Assembly (NCBI GenBank): GCA_027575765.1
Contig: JANBPT010000973.1
Coordinates: 1 to 17,593 of the forward strand
DNA from: Tieghemiomyces parasiticus
Taxonomy: Eukaryota; Kickxellomycota; Dimargaritomycetes; Dimargaritales; Dimargaritaceae
Direction: 5' to 3'
DNA: 17,593 nucleotides
The translations under genes and the position numbers were made by a program. A model generated the notes under the pieces. It did not search any database and was not told where the DNA came from. It saw only the letters and a program-made list of their open reading frames with translations. Positions 1 through 9,005 of the stretch are shown piece by piece (the stretch's first letter is position 1; each line of letters opens with the position of its first letter).

Positions 1-120
1 GTCCAAGCTTTCTCCCATTGTGTTTACCCTGTGGATGGCAACATATGGCCAAAAGGCCGCCTGCCTTAGATTCACATTAAATAAAATTTCCATTTCACCT
101 GAGCTAGACCCCCATCCATG
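1..120. repeat. Diverged interspersed repeat, copy 1 (partial)
   Basis: This segment is closely repeated at 722-840. Both begin with GTCCAAGCTTTCTCCCATT and share the blocks GATGGCAACATAT, CTGCCTTAGATTCAC and GAGCTAG.CCCCCAT. The copy is cut by the window edge, so its true 5' end is unknown. After about position 120 the similarity to the second copy stops. No coding frame or transposase motif is seen, so the family is not classified. It is probably a non-autonomous or decayed transposable element. Confidence 0.7.
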
Positions 121-721
121 GTAGTGTAATGTTAGGACAGGGATTGGGAGTAACTAGGTTTGGGATCAAAAACGTCTGGTAAGATGATAAGGAGAATAAA
201 GGTAGGAAACCAACTGCCATTCCAAGAAGAGGAAACTGGCCCGGTATTTATTCATGTTGTAATACTACTGTAGACATACCCTTGTGCACGTAGGCTGGGT
301 TGTTCAGATCAAAGATAAAGGCAGTTCAATGCTATCATAGTTTGGTAAGTGAATTGGTTATAATAGGCTGGGATCCCTACAGTGATCCTAAAAACGGCCT
401 TGGTTGATTTCTCCATCACAGTAGATGGCTCAGTTAATAGTGTGCTGAGTTTATCCGGTGCTGACGCAAGTTCAAATCTGGGTGCTGCCATGGCTGGTTT
501 AATTAAGAAAGAATTGAACCACTACCCAACCCCCCGCTGCCTTAATCAAGTAGCTAGTTTCCCCCTTCCTCTGACTCCCTTTGTGGCTGTGGCACCTCTG
601 GTTGGCTGGTTGTGCTTGAACCACCAGCAAATCCCTTTCATTGGTTAGCATCTGGTGGTCTTCCCCACCTCATGGGCTGCCCTGTCTTCTCCCCAGTGGG
701 AGTTTTAATGCTGTCCCTCTG

Positions 722-1240
722 GTCCAAGCTTTCTCCCATTATGTTTACCCTGCGGATGGCAACATATAGCCAAACAGCTGCCTGCCTTAGATTCACTATC
801 ACTAAATACTCACTTCATCTGAGCTAGGCCCCCATTCATGGCTGTGGTACCAACACTGACTTTGTTGAAAGTATCTGATGGGCATGTTGATACCCTAAAA
901 GGTTAACAGCTGCCAATCCCCTTTAGGGTAAAGACAGCTCTAATTTTAAGGTTATATGTGGTATGCAGAGGGGTTTAGATCCTTACCCTGTGTCCAATTA
1001 TAAGAAGTATGCTTGCACAGGAAAGCAAGGACTTGCCAGTTAATTTTCAGATAGTAATTGATTCTGCCTTAATTTCATTCTCTTTATTTATTTTAGTTAG
1101 TTGGGATGCCATTGCAGTCCCATACTATTTACATTATTGCAAAAGTAAACAAACCACAGTGAACCCTGTTTGCTGTTGGACCTAGACCATTGTTGTGTAC
1201 AGTCCAACCAAATCCCCACTGCCAGGGCCTAGCACCACAA
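722..1240. repeat. Diverged interspersed repeat, copy 2 (longest)
   Basis: The first 120 bp match the window's left edge (1-120). The remainder, from about 800 on, matches about 1690-2125 in the same orientation. Shared blocks with the third copy include CAGTCCCATACTATTTACAT, CTTGCCAGTTA, CAGGGCCTAG.ACCACAA, TTATTTATTTT and a GTTGGACC(T/C)AGAC block. The copies differ by many substitutions and small indels, so the duplication is old. No terminal repeats or target-site duplications could be recognised by eye and no long reading frame is present. Confidence 0.7.
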
Positions 1241-1689
1241 CATGTAAAGCCAAGCATGGCTTTTGCCTTTGAGGATTTGTGAAAGGTTGTGCCTATACCT
1301 ATAATAAAGGAAAAGCAAGAGAAGAAACCGGACAACCTCTGGGAGAGATCAGGAAGAGACAGAGACTTAGGCAGGCTCTCCACCATTAATAATAGACTGA
1401 TTATTTAGCACTATAGTATATAAGCTGGGCCAAAGTATGCAACACAGGGCTTGACAGCTTTTTCCATTATCCTGTCCCATAGTGCCATCCATTGCATTAT
1501 TCAGTTAGTATATTCTAGTAGCAATATTCCCTTAAGCTCACTTATTACTACATGTTATAAATTTTACTAGTTGGGTAACTTCATTGGTAGTTATACAATT
1601 CTTCTTTGCATTGCAGATTTGGAAACCTACTTTATAATTGCATATCCCCAAGCCCTCTATACTGCACTAAGGGCTCTTTTGAAAATTGG

Positions 1690-2125
1690 GCTGGCTTTCT
1701 GATCTTGGTCCACTTTTCATTTTTTGTGGCGCAGACACCTGCTTTGCCTCTTGAAGGGATCTAGTGGGTGTAGCAATACCCAGGGAGTGTAAACAATGGC
1801 TAATCCCCTAGAGGGGGAAAGGCCATTGTAAGTTTAAGGCTATGGGCAATATGCAGGGGGATGTAGATTTTTCCCCCACACACAAGCATAAGAAGCAAGC
1901 CTGTGCAAGTAAGCAAGGGCTTGCCAGTTAGTTTTTTCAAAGTTATTTTATTTTACCCATTACTTTATTTATTTTCTATATAGTTGAGATGCAATCACAG
2001 TCCCATACTATTTACATTAGCCCCAATCAGAAGCAACCCCTATTGCTCTGATTTTTCTGTTGGACCCAGACTTTTGTCATGTACAGTTCAACCAAAGTAC
2101 TCTGTCCAGGGCCTAGTACCACAAA
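1690..2125. repeat. Diverged interspersed repeat, copy 3
   Basis: Direct-repeat partner of about 800-1240. Similarity is clear from about 1745 (CTTGAAGGGATCTAGTGGG against GTTGAAAGTATCTGATGGG) to 2125 (CAGGGCCTAGTACCACAA). A weaker extension runs upstream to about 1690. Together with copies 1 and 2 this shows that the left 2.1 kb is repeat-derived. The exact borders are uncertain. Confidence 0.65.
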
Positions 2126-2808
2126 AAATTGATGTTTTCTTGAAATAAAGAAGGCCAATCACTATTTGGGCCCTGACAACACTTTAACAAATGTAACTCG
2201 AAAATTAAGGCCCACACACCCAAGCGACTCACACTGTGTTTTTCAGTAACAAAAGGGCTGTCAAATGATGTAGGTCACCGTTCAAAGTAGGCGTATAATT
2301 TTTTACTGTTCCCTTGTTAGTGCCTCTTTTGGGTACCACAGAGAGAACCCTAACGGAAAGTAAGTATCATGCTGGGGGGGGGCAACATTAGGGTGGCGAC
2401 CAGTGGACAGCTCATGACGCCCAATCCCGTTTCGGACCAGGGATGCCTCCAAAAAATATCCTTGTACAGTTCTAACCAATGTGGAGGATGGGGTTTGATC
2501 AACCTGGAAATGTTGGCTGTAATACGATACGCTGCTCACGATGACAACACGTTTGTGGGGCTGTGCTTATTTAAATTGCGCTAGAAACACTCAAGCTCAG
2601 AGGTATTTAATTAAGGTTGTCGACAGCTAAGACCCAGGAAGCTGCTACGTTTACCCACGGATAAAAGAGCACTTGCGCTTACGCAGGTTACGAAAACCAG
2701 TATTAAAAGCAACCGATGAAAAAAAAGAGGCTGAACAGCGAATGGCATCAAACTGATTCACTCGCGTCATACCAGGGTGAAAGGGCGTAGGCATCTTCCT
2801 TAATCTCC
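2126..2808. other. Intergenic region downstream of PMT4, no gene seen
   Basis: No convincing coding region, RNA gene or repeat is visible. The short open frames here have no recognisable protein similarity and no codon bias. A run of eight G lies near 2374-2381. The last 200-300 bp should hold the 3' UTR and poly(A) site of PMT4, which is read leftward, but no clear canonical AATAAA was picked out. Confidence 0.4.
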
Positions 2809-5157
2809 TTATTTCGCGTACTGGAGATCCCAACTGCTGAACCATTTGTGGTGGAGGATCTGGTCGAGAGTCTGGGGGGAACCGTAAGACAGCGGGGCAA
2901 AGTAAAAGAAAACGACAATATGGAGGGCGAGGATCCCGGCAAGGACGGCAGCGGCGACGCCGCTGATGTGGAGGTTGCGGACGCGGCCACCAACGCTACG
3001 CAGGGCGAATCGACCATAATCCTCAACGAAGATGTACTGGAACAGGACACCCACCACCATGTAGCCAAAGAGGAGGGCCGGGAGGTAGTGGTGGAGGAAT
3101 AGGGCGCGGCCCATAACAAAGAAGGGCACATAGTGAATCAAATAGCCCCACAGTAGGAACCCACCGGAACGCTCCAGGTGGCGAGACACGAGCGGTGGGA
3201 TCAGCTCAAGGTGCCGGCGAGCGGCCAGGATTTGCGCAGCGAGCAGGCCGAGGAGGGCCACCAGGGCGCCCACCACCATCCACCACCCGGTCGGGTGGCC
3301 CATAAAGTAAATCTGCTGCCGCTCGGCCGCACTGGTCCAGTAGCTTACGCCACGCACCACGAACGGCCAGGTGATAGCGTTGGACTGGTACGGGTGGGAC
3401 TTGGTGAGGGCGGCGTTGCGCTCAATCATGACGCGGTTGAGTTCAAAGAACTTGCGCCAGAAGCTGATGGGCGTGGGAGGCCGGTGGCGCTTGGCAAGCT
3501 CAGCAGCGTCCACGCCCTCAATGTCCTCGGCCACCCACACGGCACCAGCGTCTTCGGGCTTCTTATTACCGTTAATCTCAAACTGGTTGAATCCCCAGTC
3601 GGGCAGCTTCTGCGATGATCCCAGGATGACCACGCCCTGCTTCTCGTGGATTAGACGCACGCTGCTAGCGCTGGTGGTCCAATGAGTACGGTTAACGGAG
3701 GCCTTGTCGATCTCCAATCGCCACAGAGTCTCGTTGTAGCGTTCGCCTACCTTGTCATCGCCCACCGTGGTCATTTCCATATTGGTGGCGGTCAGCGGGG
3801 AAGCCACGTCGTGGGTGAGTAGGTAGGACTGGGTTTTGACGTGGTAGAGGCGGATCAGATCGCCGTTACGGACCACGTCGGTGGTCTCGGTTTCGTTGAC
3901 GGCCGGGAGCACAGTCCAGAAGTTGTTAACATCCTTGTGGCCGTATCCGGTGACTTGCTGGCCTTGGGAACTGACGCGGCCCGAGGTGTAACGAAGTGGA
4001 TAATTGTGGGCGTGCGAGTGGAGGTACGCGGCGGTGGACTTGTGTTTCAGCGTGATACTTTGGCCAAAGCGGATTTCCGTGCTGCTGGCGTGCAGCGGGT
4101 TGTCGAGCAGAGACCCCTGGAATGCCGGGCTCATATAGGTGTCACCGGGGCCGCTGCGATTCAGCACGGCGAAGTGCACGTAGAACCCGGCAACGTATAC
4201 GGCGACCGGGATGATGATCAGGCCCACGGCGCGGGCGGCGAAGTGATGGCTCCACTGGCGGATGGTCAAGCCGCGTTCCACGTCCAGCAAACGCCACAGG
4301 TCAGTCAGCACGGCTACGCCGACCATCCCCACGGTGAGAAGGCCAACTAACTTGACAGAGGTGACGAGGCCGAGGCAGACGCCCGTGAGAGCCAAGCGAG
4401 TCCACCAACGGCGGGTGAAGGGCGTGTAGCGCGCCTTATAAAAGCGGATATAGAAGAACACGGCTCCCAGCAGGAAGAGTAGCATAAAGGTATCGAGCAG
4501 GATCAGGCGGGACTGGACGACCATGGCATTATCAAAGACAATCAACATACCTACCAGGAAGGCGGTGTAGACCGAATAGCCCGACTCGATCATGATGAGG
4601 TAACTCAAGACGGGGAGCAGGGTGCCGAGCAGGGCCGGGAAGGCGCGCATCGAAATGTAGGGCACGTTACGCTCGATGTAGTTCTCGCCAATTTTATCAA
4701 ATAGATACCCGCCATCAAAGCCTACCAGGTATGCGTGGGCGGCGATGAGCATCTTGGCCAAGGGAGGATGCACGTCAAAGAAGTAGGTACGACGGATGTA
4801 GTAGGCGGCGAACTTGCCAAAGTGCACCTCGTCGAAGACGACCTCGGCAGGGGCCCAGAGCTTGTAGAAGCGCGTTACGAACGAGAGGAGAAGAACTAAG
4901 GCCAGGCCCAGGCGGTTAGGATTGGCAGCGGTGAGAGCTGACACGGCCGGGCTGGTTGCAACCTTCTCAGCCACAGAGGCCGGCAGCTTGCCCGAGGAAG
5001 CCTTGGATTTCTGCTTGCCATCGGAGCAGAGTTCGATCGGAGAAGACGGTTCCGGGGAGGAGGGCGAGGAGGACGAGGTAACAGCACCCTTAGTTTCGGG
5101 ATGCGCCGAAGCTCGTTGGCGGATTTTCTTAGAAGCCATCTTCCCGGATTCGGGCAT
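2809..5157 (-). CDS. PMT4: Dolichyl-phosphate-mannose--protein O-mannosyltransferase, Pmt4/POMT1 type
   Basis: An ER membrane GT39 enzyme that transfers mannose from dolichyl-phosphate-mannose to Ser/Thr of secretory and membrane proteins. It is one uninterrupted reading frame of 782 aa. The start chosen is the first in-frame ATG, at 5157. The frame is open a little further, to 5214, but only through a TTG, and a second ATG lies at 5139. Residues 1-80 are a Ser/Pro/Lys-rich cytosolic tail. The PMT core follows, with FDEVHF at about 108-113 (the Asp-Glu pair is the family's catalytic motif) and DVHPPLAKM at about 128. Several hydrophobic segments come next. A lumenal MIR domain spans about 365-545, with LHSH, RVSSQGQQVTGY and LLTHDVASPL. 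The C-terminal multi-pass PMT domain (about 570-780) contains TKSHPYQSN, GHPTGWW and FLHHYLPALLF. The MIR and HPYQSN wording is of the Pmt4/POMT1 class rather than Pmt1 or Pmt2; Pmt4 enzymes usually act as homodimers. Length and C-terminus are typical, so the gene looks intact. Confidence 0.93.
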   Translation of the reverse strand: MPESGKMASKKIRQRASAHPETKGAVTSSSSPSSPEPSSPIELCSDGKQKSKASSGKLPASVAEKVATSPAVSALTAANPNRLGLALVLLLSFVTRFYKLWAPAEVVFDEVHFGKFAAYYIRRTYFFDVHPPLAKMLIAAHAYLVGFDGGYLFDKIGENYIERNVPYISMRAFPALLGTLLPVLSYLIMIESGYSVYTAFLVGMLIVFDNAMVVQSRLILLDTFMLLFLLGAVFFYIRFYKARYTPFTRRWWTRLALTGVCLGLVTSVKLVGLLTVGMVGVAVLTDLWRLLDVERGLTIRQWSHHFAARAVGLIIIPVAVYVAGFYVHFAVLNRSGPGDTYMSPAFQGSLLDNPLHASSTEIRFGQSITLKHKSTAAYLHSHAHNYPLRYTSGRVSSQGQQVTGYGHKDVNNFWTVLPAVNETETTDVVRNGDLIRLYHVKTQSYLLTHDVASPLTATNMEMTTVGDDKVGERYNETLWRLEIDKASVNRTHWTTSASSVRLIHEKQGVVILGSSQKLPDWGFNQFEINGNKKPEDAGAVWVAEDIEGVDAAELAKRHRPPTPISFWRKFFELNRVMIERNAALTKSHPYQSNAITWPFVVRGVSYWTSAAERQQIYFMGHPTGWWMVVGALVALLGLLAAQILAARRHLELIPPLVSRHLERSGGFLLWGYLIHYVPFFVMGRALFLHHYLPALLFGYMVVGVLFQYIFVEDYGRFALRSVGGRVRNLHISGVAAAVLAGILALHIVVFFYFAPLSYGSPQTLDQILHHKWFSSWDLQYAK

Positions 5158-5218
5158 CTCGATGACCACGGAATAAGAAGGCAGGGGCGGAGGAATGAAA
5201 ACCACGATAGGCAACGTA

Positions 5219-5258
5219 AGACAAAGAGTGAGAAAGAGAAGGGGGGGAAGAGGGAGGT
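5219..5258 (-). promoter_or_regulatory. Pyrimidine-rich tract upstream of PMT4
   Basis: On the minus strand the 60-100 bases before the PMT4 start are a long C/T tract, seen on the plus strand as AGACAAAGAGTGAGAAAGAG followed by a G7 run. CT-rich stretches just upstream of the start codon are common in fungal housekeeping promoters. No clear TATA box was seen. The mariner remnant begins about 280 bp upstream of the start, so this short interval is probably the core promoter. Confidence 0.35.
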
Positions 5259-5435
5259 GGCGGAGAAGTTAGTCAATGTCTTACATGTGACACGCGCTAC
5301 ACCGATTGTTATTTGTAAAAGGGAGGATGGAGGGCCATCAGGATGGGCATAGGGAGTAGGACGGATTGGGGCAGTAAGTAGTACAGATACTGTATAAAGA
5401 ATCGGTTCTCTCAAATCTAAATCGCGTTTATTCAA

Positions 5436-6544
5436 TACAGTTACCTCCACTCTGCACTACTTGAAGAGCTCCCTCGAGCCAGCTTCAATAGCAGGCTCTC
5501 AAATCATTTGGCCGGAGCTGAGCTAACTCCGATTGCCAGGAGTTCACAAGGACCTCCACTGTGCTGAACTTCGTACCCCTCGACCACTGTCCGATATTCC
5601 TGAACAGCCGGAAGTCGAAGGCAAGGGCAGGCCAGGACTGTAGGGAGGGACTGACAGATGTTTGATTCTGGTGCTGGAAATGTGGGCACAGGTAGCCGTG
5701 GCGTGATGCGGTGGTGCATTATCATGATAGAGTTGCAAAGGGTGGCGGGCCAGGCTTTCGCCCGCCTTTGCCTAGGCCTGGACCATGGGATCAAGCCCAC
5801 ACTCTATGTAGTGATCAGCGGAGACCTTGACACCGGGGGGCTTGACACTCAGGTGTAATAAGCCATAGCTGATGATAATCAATGGTCAGCATCACCTTGG
5901 GCGTGGTATGGCCTTGGCGGGCCTTAGTTAAGATTGGGCCACCTTTAGGACACCACCTCTGGCGACTGGAGCCAGCAGAGGGGATTATAAAGGTACACCT
6001 AAGTCTTGCCGTCTGTGACGATGGAGTCCAGTAGGTGGTCACTGGCCCCTGACAAATTCCTCCGGGAACTTAGTGGATAGAACGTGCCTGCTGGTGGTGC
6101 TGGTCATTGGTAAGGGTGTGGGGAGACCCAGTAATTGAAATAACTGTGCAACCCCAGGTCCCCACACAGTACTCTACACATGGTACTAGGGGAAGTATGT
6201 GAGGCATAGGCCAGTTGCTCAGCAGTAAGGCAAGGGTCTTCCACCAACTGTCTCAGGGTCATGTCCCTATAATATTCACTAGGGTCATCTGATGGGTGGC
6301 CAGAACAAGGGCTGGCTTTAAAAGAGTAGTGACCTGTATGGAAGTGAGCTATCTACCTACATATGGTGGCACGGCTAGGGACGGCCAAACCCTGCGTCTC
6401 ACTCAGTTCAGGAAATATGAAATTTCCCTTGTGGCCCTTAGAATAAGAATTAAAAATGAGCACCCGCACATCATGCCTGGTAAATTTGGGCAGGGTCAGG
6501 GAGAGGGCTTTAGAAGTGGGTGAATTAGAGCCAAATGTACGGTA
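5436..6544 (-). mobile_element. Decayed Tc1/mariner DNA transposon
   Basis: The interval holds the remains of a Tc1/mariner transposase read on the minus strand (see the pseudogene entry). The proposed ends rest on TA-flanked, loosely matching termini: TACAGTTACCTCC at 5436 and, on the opposite strand from 6544, TACCGTACATTTGG. Both are followed by CTCT, then CAC, ACTT and A.AGC at similar spacing. The resulting length of about 1.1 kb is right for the superfamily. The termini are poorly conserved, so the borders are tentative; the identity of the element is not. Confidence 0.6.
5500..6430 (-). pseudogene. Tc1/mariner transposase, frameshifted remnant
   Basis: Read on the minus strand, the pieces follow the usual transposase order. 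First comes an N-terminal helix-turn-helix region with TGHYSFKASPCSGHPSD (compare the family's TGS.KSRPRSGRP linker), then LTAEQLAYASHTSPSTM and DLGLHSYFNYWVSPH, followed in another frame by LTNDQ. The catalytic domain follows, with LLDSIVTDGKT near the first Asp, QGHTTPKVMLTI, YHDNAPPHHA around the second Asp, PPYSPGL and, after a further frameshift, FDFRLFRNI and RGTKFSTVEVLVNSW. The DFRLF block carries the third Asp position of mariner-type enzymes. At least three frame changes and several stops interrupt it, so no functional protein can be made. It is a fossil insertion. Confidence 0.85.
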
Positions 6545-6914
6545 GCTGCGGTGGGGGTGAAATATAATTCATAGGCTAGCAAACTAATAAAGGTATGGTT
6601 TGCTGGGCCTTAAATTAGTAACCCCTAAGTCTGCTAATCAAAAGTATGATGGGGAGCAGGCATTAGCTAATGTTGGATTGAGTAATAGGGGTTTTGGTGC
6701 GTATGCAAAAGCATGGATAATGGTCTGGTGCCAATGGGTGCGAAAACAATAAAGCTATGGAAATTGATGATACAAGTAAGGAAAATAGCGGATGAAACAC
6801 ATGAGATTCAATTAATGACAAGGGATAAGTGGTAATAAAACCAGGCGAGTGAAAGGATACCCTTAACATACGCCTCAGTAGAATTATTGTATGGAAAATT
6901 CCATACTAGTTGGC

Positions 6915-6990
6915 TGTAGCATTTCCGGTCGAAAAACTGTGTGTAGCGATGTCCCAATTCTCGTTTACACAGCCTTGACCGGAATCTACA
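6915..6990. repeat. Imperfect inverted repeat forming a long hairpin
   Basis: Three blocks pair in nested order: TGTAG (6915-6919) with CTACA (6986-6990), TTCCGGTC (6923-6930) with GACCGGAA (6977-6984), and CTGTGT (6937-6942) with ACACAG (6967-6972). That gives 19 base pairs with small internal loops and a 24-base apical loop. It could be a structured RNA, a small palindromic element or chance. Nothing flanking it identifies which. Confidence 0.55.
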
Positions 6991-7458
6991 TTACATTTCA
7001 CGTTAACGGTATCGCCGATAGGGTACCCGATAGCTGTAATGCTTACTGTGGTACACCCGATGGGTGATAAGTCAGATGGGAGATGCTCTATCTAATTTTT
7101 CTTTTAAGTAAAAAAAGGCTGTCAGACGGTACGACCATCCTTGCAAGAAAGTTAGACGTCAACCACCCGGCCCAAGGGCGCAGATGGCGAGTACTAACTA
7201 CGCAAGATCATCGAGGGTCTACCGTACCTAAAAGGCGTGGCAACCACAGCCTCCCTTTACGGATGGCGTACAACGTGTCATCAACCAGCTGGTTTCCCAT
7301 CTAAAGTACTGAGAGATCAGAACATATTAACTACGAACATGATCCTGTAGAGTACAGTCGATGCGGTAATCTGGAGTGGCAAGGCTCAAGTGTTTATAAA
7401 AGGATAAAGTGACTGTGGAGCACAATTGTGGGATATTTGTCAAATTTCTGACGTGGAA

Positions 7459-8032
7459 TTAGAAGGGTCGCCATTCATTGGCTAGTTGAGCCAAATTTAA
7501 ATCCGGCATTTTGACACCCTGACTAGGCCGATATTTCGTGTCTGCTTGTAGAGTGTAGCGAATGTAGGATTGACCACTGCCTGGACCAAGACGTCTCTGC
7601 TGCAAGTTTACTCTATAATTGTATGTTACCAAATTCCGCCATCTTCATTATCCCCTCCTCTCTGCACACTACGCCAATGACAAGCAACCCTCGGGGCCCA
7701 TGCTAGTGGTAGGACTCACCTCTCGCCATCTAATGCCCTCGGTAAAGGGTCTCTGCCAATTACAGTCACCATTGAGTAAGGTACATTTTTGTCATACCCC
7801 CAAAAAACGAGTACTCGCTTCGGAGTACCCCTGCCGACTCGACCTCCGTTTCTGAATGGTTTTGTCTGTCTGGTTGTATTGTTCATGGGCGAACGTGCTA
7901 TGAGGTGGTAGAAAATTATTGATTCAAGTGGAGCGGCGGAGTGGGATGGACCCACCTCATTACCAACCAATCCAGAGAGCCTTTCATTTGGAAAAAATGA
8001 ATTATGGCAGCCGAAATCCGGAAGAGAAGCAT
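7459..8032 (-). CDS. Possible three-exon small protein (speculative model)
   Basis: A tentative minus-strand model has exons at 8032-7964, 7752-7720 and 7599-7459, all joined in phase 0, giving 80 aa. The start is MLLFRISAAIIHFFQ (hydrophobic, possibly a targeting segment) and the end is LAQLANEWRPF then TAA. The second donor (GAG|GTGAGT) and the acceptors (GGCAG, TTGCAG) are good; the first donor is GTAATG. The last exon, with GPGSGQSYIRYTLQADTKYR, has protein-like composition and the frame is open for 62 codons. The 33-base middle exon is suspicious, no family is recognised, and open frames of this size can arise by chance. This entry is a pointer for transcript data, not an established gene. 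Confidence 0.2.
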
Positions 8033-9005
8033 TCTTAAAAGTCGAAAGGTTCAAGGGTAGAAAAGGTATCGTTTTCATAATATTGGACCGACCGGCCTTA
8101 CAGACCGCTTTTATTTCCTTTATTCACTTTTATTGTCGTCGGGGCTCCTGCACCCTAACCGGTTACCTCACGCCTGAGCTCTCCCTTTGCTACACGCGGG
8201 CGATCTTACTTCCTTCTGATTCGTTTTTTCACTTCCTGGTCATTTCCTACTATGTACCGAGTTAATTGCAATACAATTGTCGTGCAGGCAAAAAAGCAAA
8301 TAACCATATATAAGTATTAAATTTAACCCACAGCTGAAGGAATGTGCAAGACCATTTATCATCACCTCCCGTGAGGCGTAGTCTCACAGCCTGGGAGTGC
8401 TGTAAAGTTGCAATATTCAAATGCCGAGCCGCACAGTTTCGATTAGAAGCTTCATCGACTTGAATCCCTTGGTTCTTGCTAATAATGACCTGATCTTCTG
8501 GCCACAGGCTAAGAATAGATTGGATTGGATTTCACTGCACTACCATTACGGCAACCGGGAGAGTAGGCGTAGAGTTTGGCCCGATATTTGAGAATATTCA
8601 TACCAGTTTATAGCTAGAGAGTGGGGCGGATAGTAGAAGATCTCAAAGGGACCCACGATACATTAGGGGGCTAAAACCTTGCACTCTCAGCTACACATGC
8701 TGCCTATACGCGCCACACCACTGCACCAGTATACCGGTGTACGAAAAGCTTAGGCCTTTTCTAGGTGGCATACAACTGTACCTCATCCTCTAGTTTACCC
8801 GCAGCCACGGTTGATCGAAAGGGTATATTTTGGATTAGAGCCCTATATACTCGATCGTATATGCTATAGGTAATACCAACCTTGTAGGCAGGCATGTTAC
8901 ATCAAGAATCCGTGGACGGCCTAGGTGACATATCCTTCCGGTCTTCCCTTATAATCATTCATTTCGTAAGCTCACCCCCATTCAAATTGAGTCATACCGG
9001 GTACC

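Larger units (their letters stand above)
6545..9005. other. 2.5 kb spacer with no confident gene
   Basis: No frame here has recognisable protein similarity, and GC content is lower than in the flanking genes. Because neighbouring genes are broken into exons of 18-130 bases, the absence of long frames does not exclude genes. Several stretches look weakly exon-like on both strands; one possible three-exon minus-strand model is given as its own entry. A strong hairpin lies at 6915-6990. The plus-strand interval about 8100-8250 is pyrimidine-rich, as fungal promoters often are. No tRNA or rRNA was found. Confidence 0.4.

Noticed and set aside
419..491. tRNA-like segment with A-box-like TGGCTCAGTTAA and B-box-like GTTCAAATC
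   Set aside because: Box spacing is tolerable, but the acceptor, D and T stems do not pair properly and no anticodon arm forms. At best it is a very decayed tRNA-derived SINE head.
2303..2584. Overlapping 70-80 codon frames on both strands downstream of PMT4
   Set aside because: They are mutually antisense, have no family similarity or splice context, and are short enough to occur by chance.
5158..5214. PMT4 start at 5214, extending the protein by 19 residues
   Set aside because: The codon at 5212-5214 is TTG on the coding strand, an unlikely start in a nuclear eukaryotic gene. The first in-frame ATG is at 5157.
7716..8078. 120-codon minus-strand open frame
   Set aside because: It has no recognisable family and ends right across a good GTGAGT donor. 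Neighbouring frames look equally or more exon-like, so it is probably fortuitous.
8640..8760. Minus-strand resemblance to an SRP/Alu-type or tRNA-like RNA (GTGGCGCGTATAGG, TAGCTGAGAG)
   Set aside because: Only short words match. No B box, no conserved SRP helix 8 motif and no coherent secondary structure follow.
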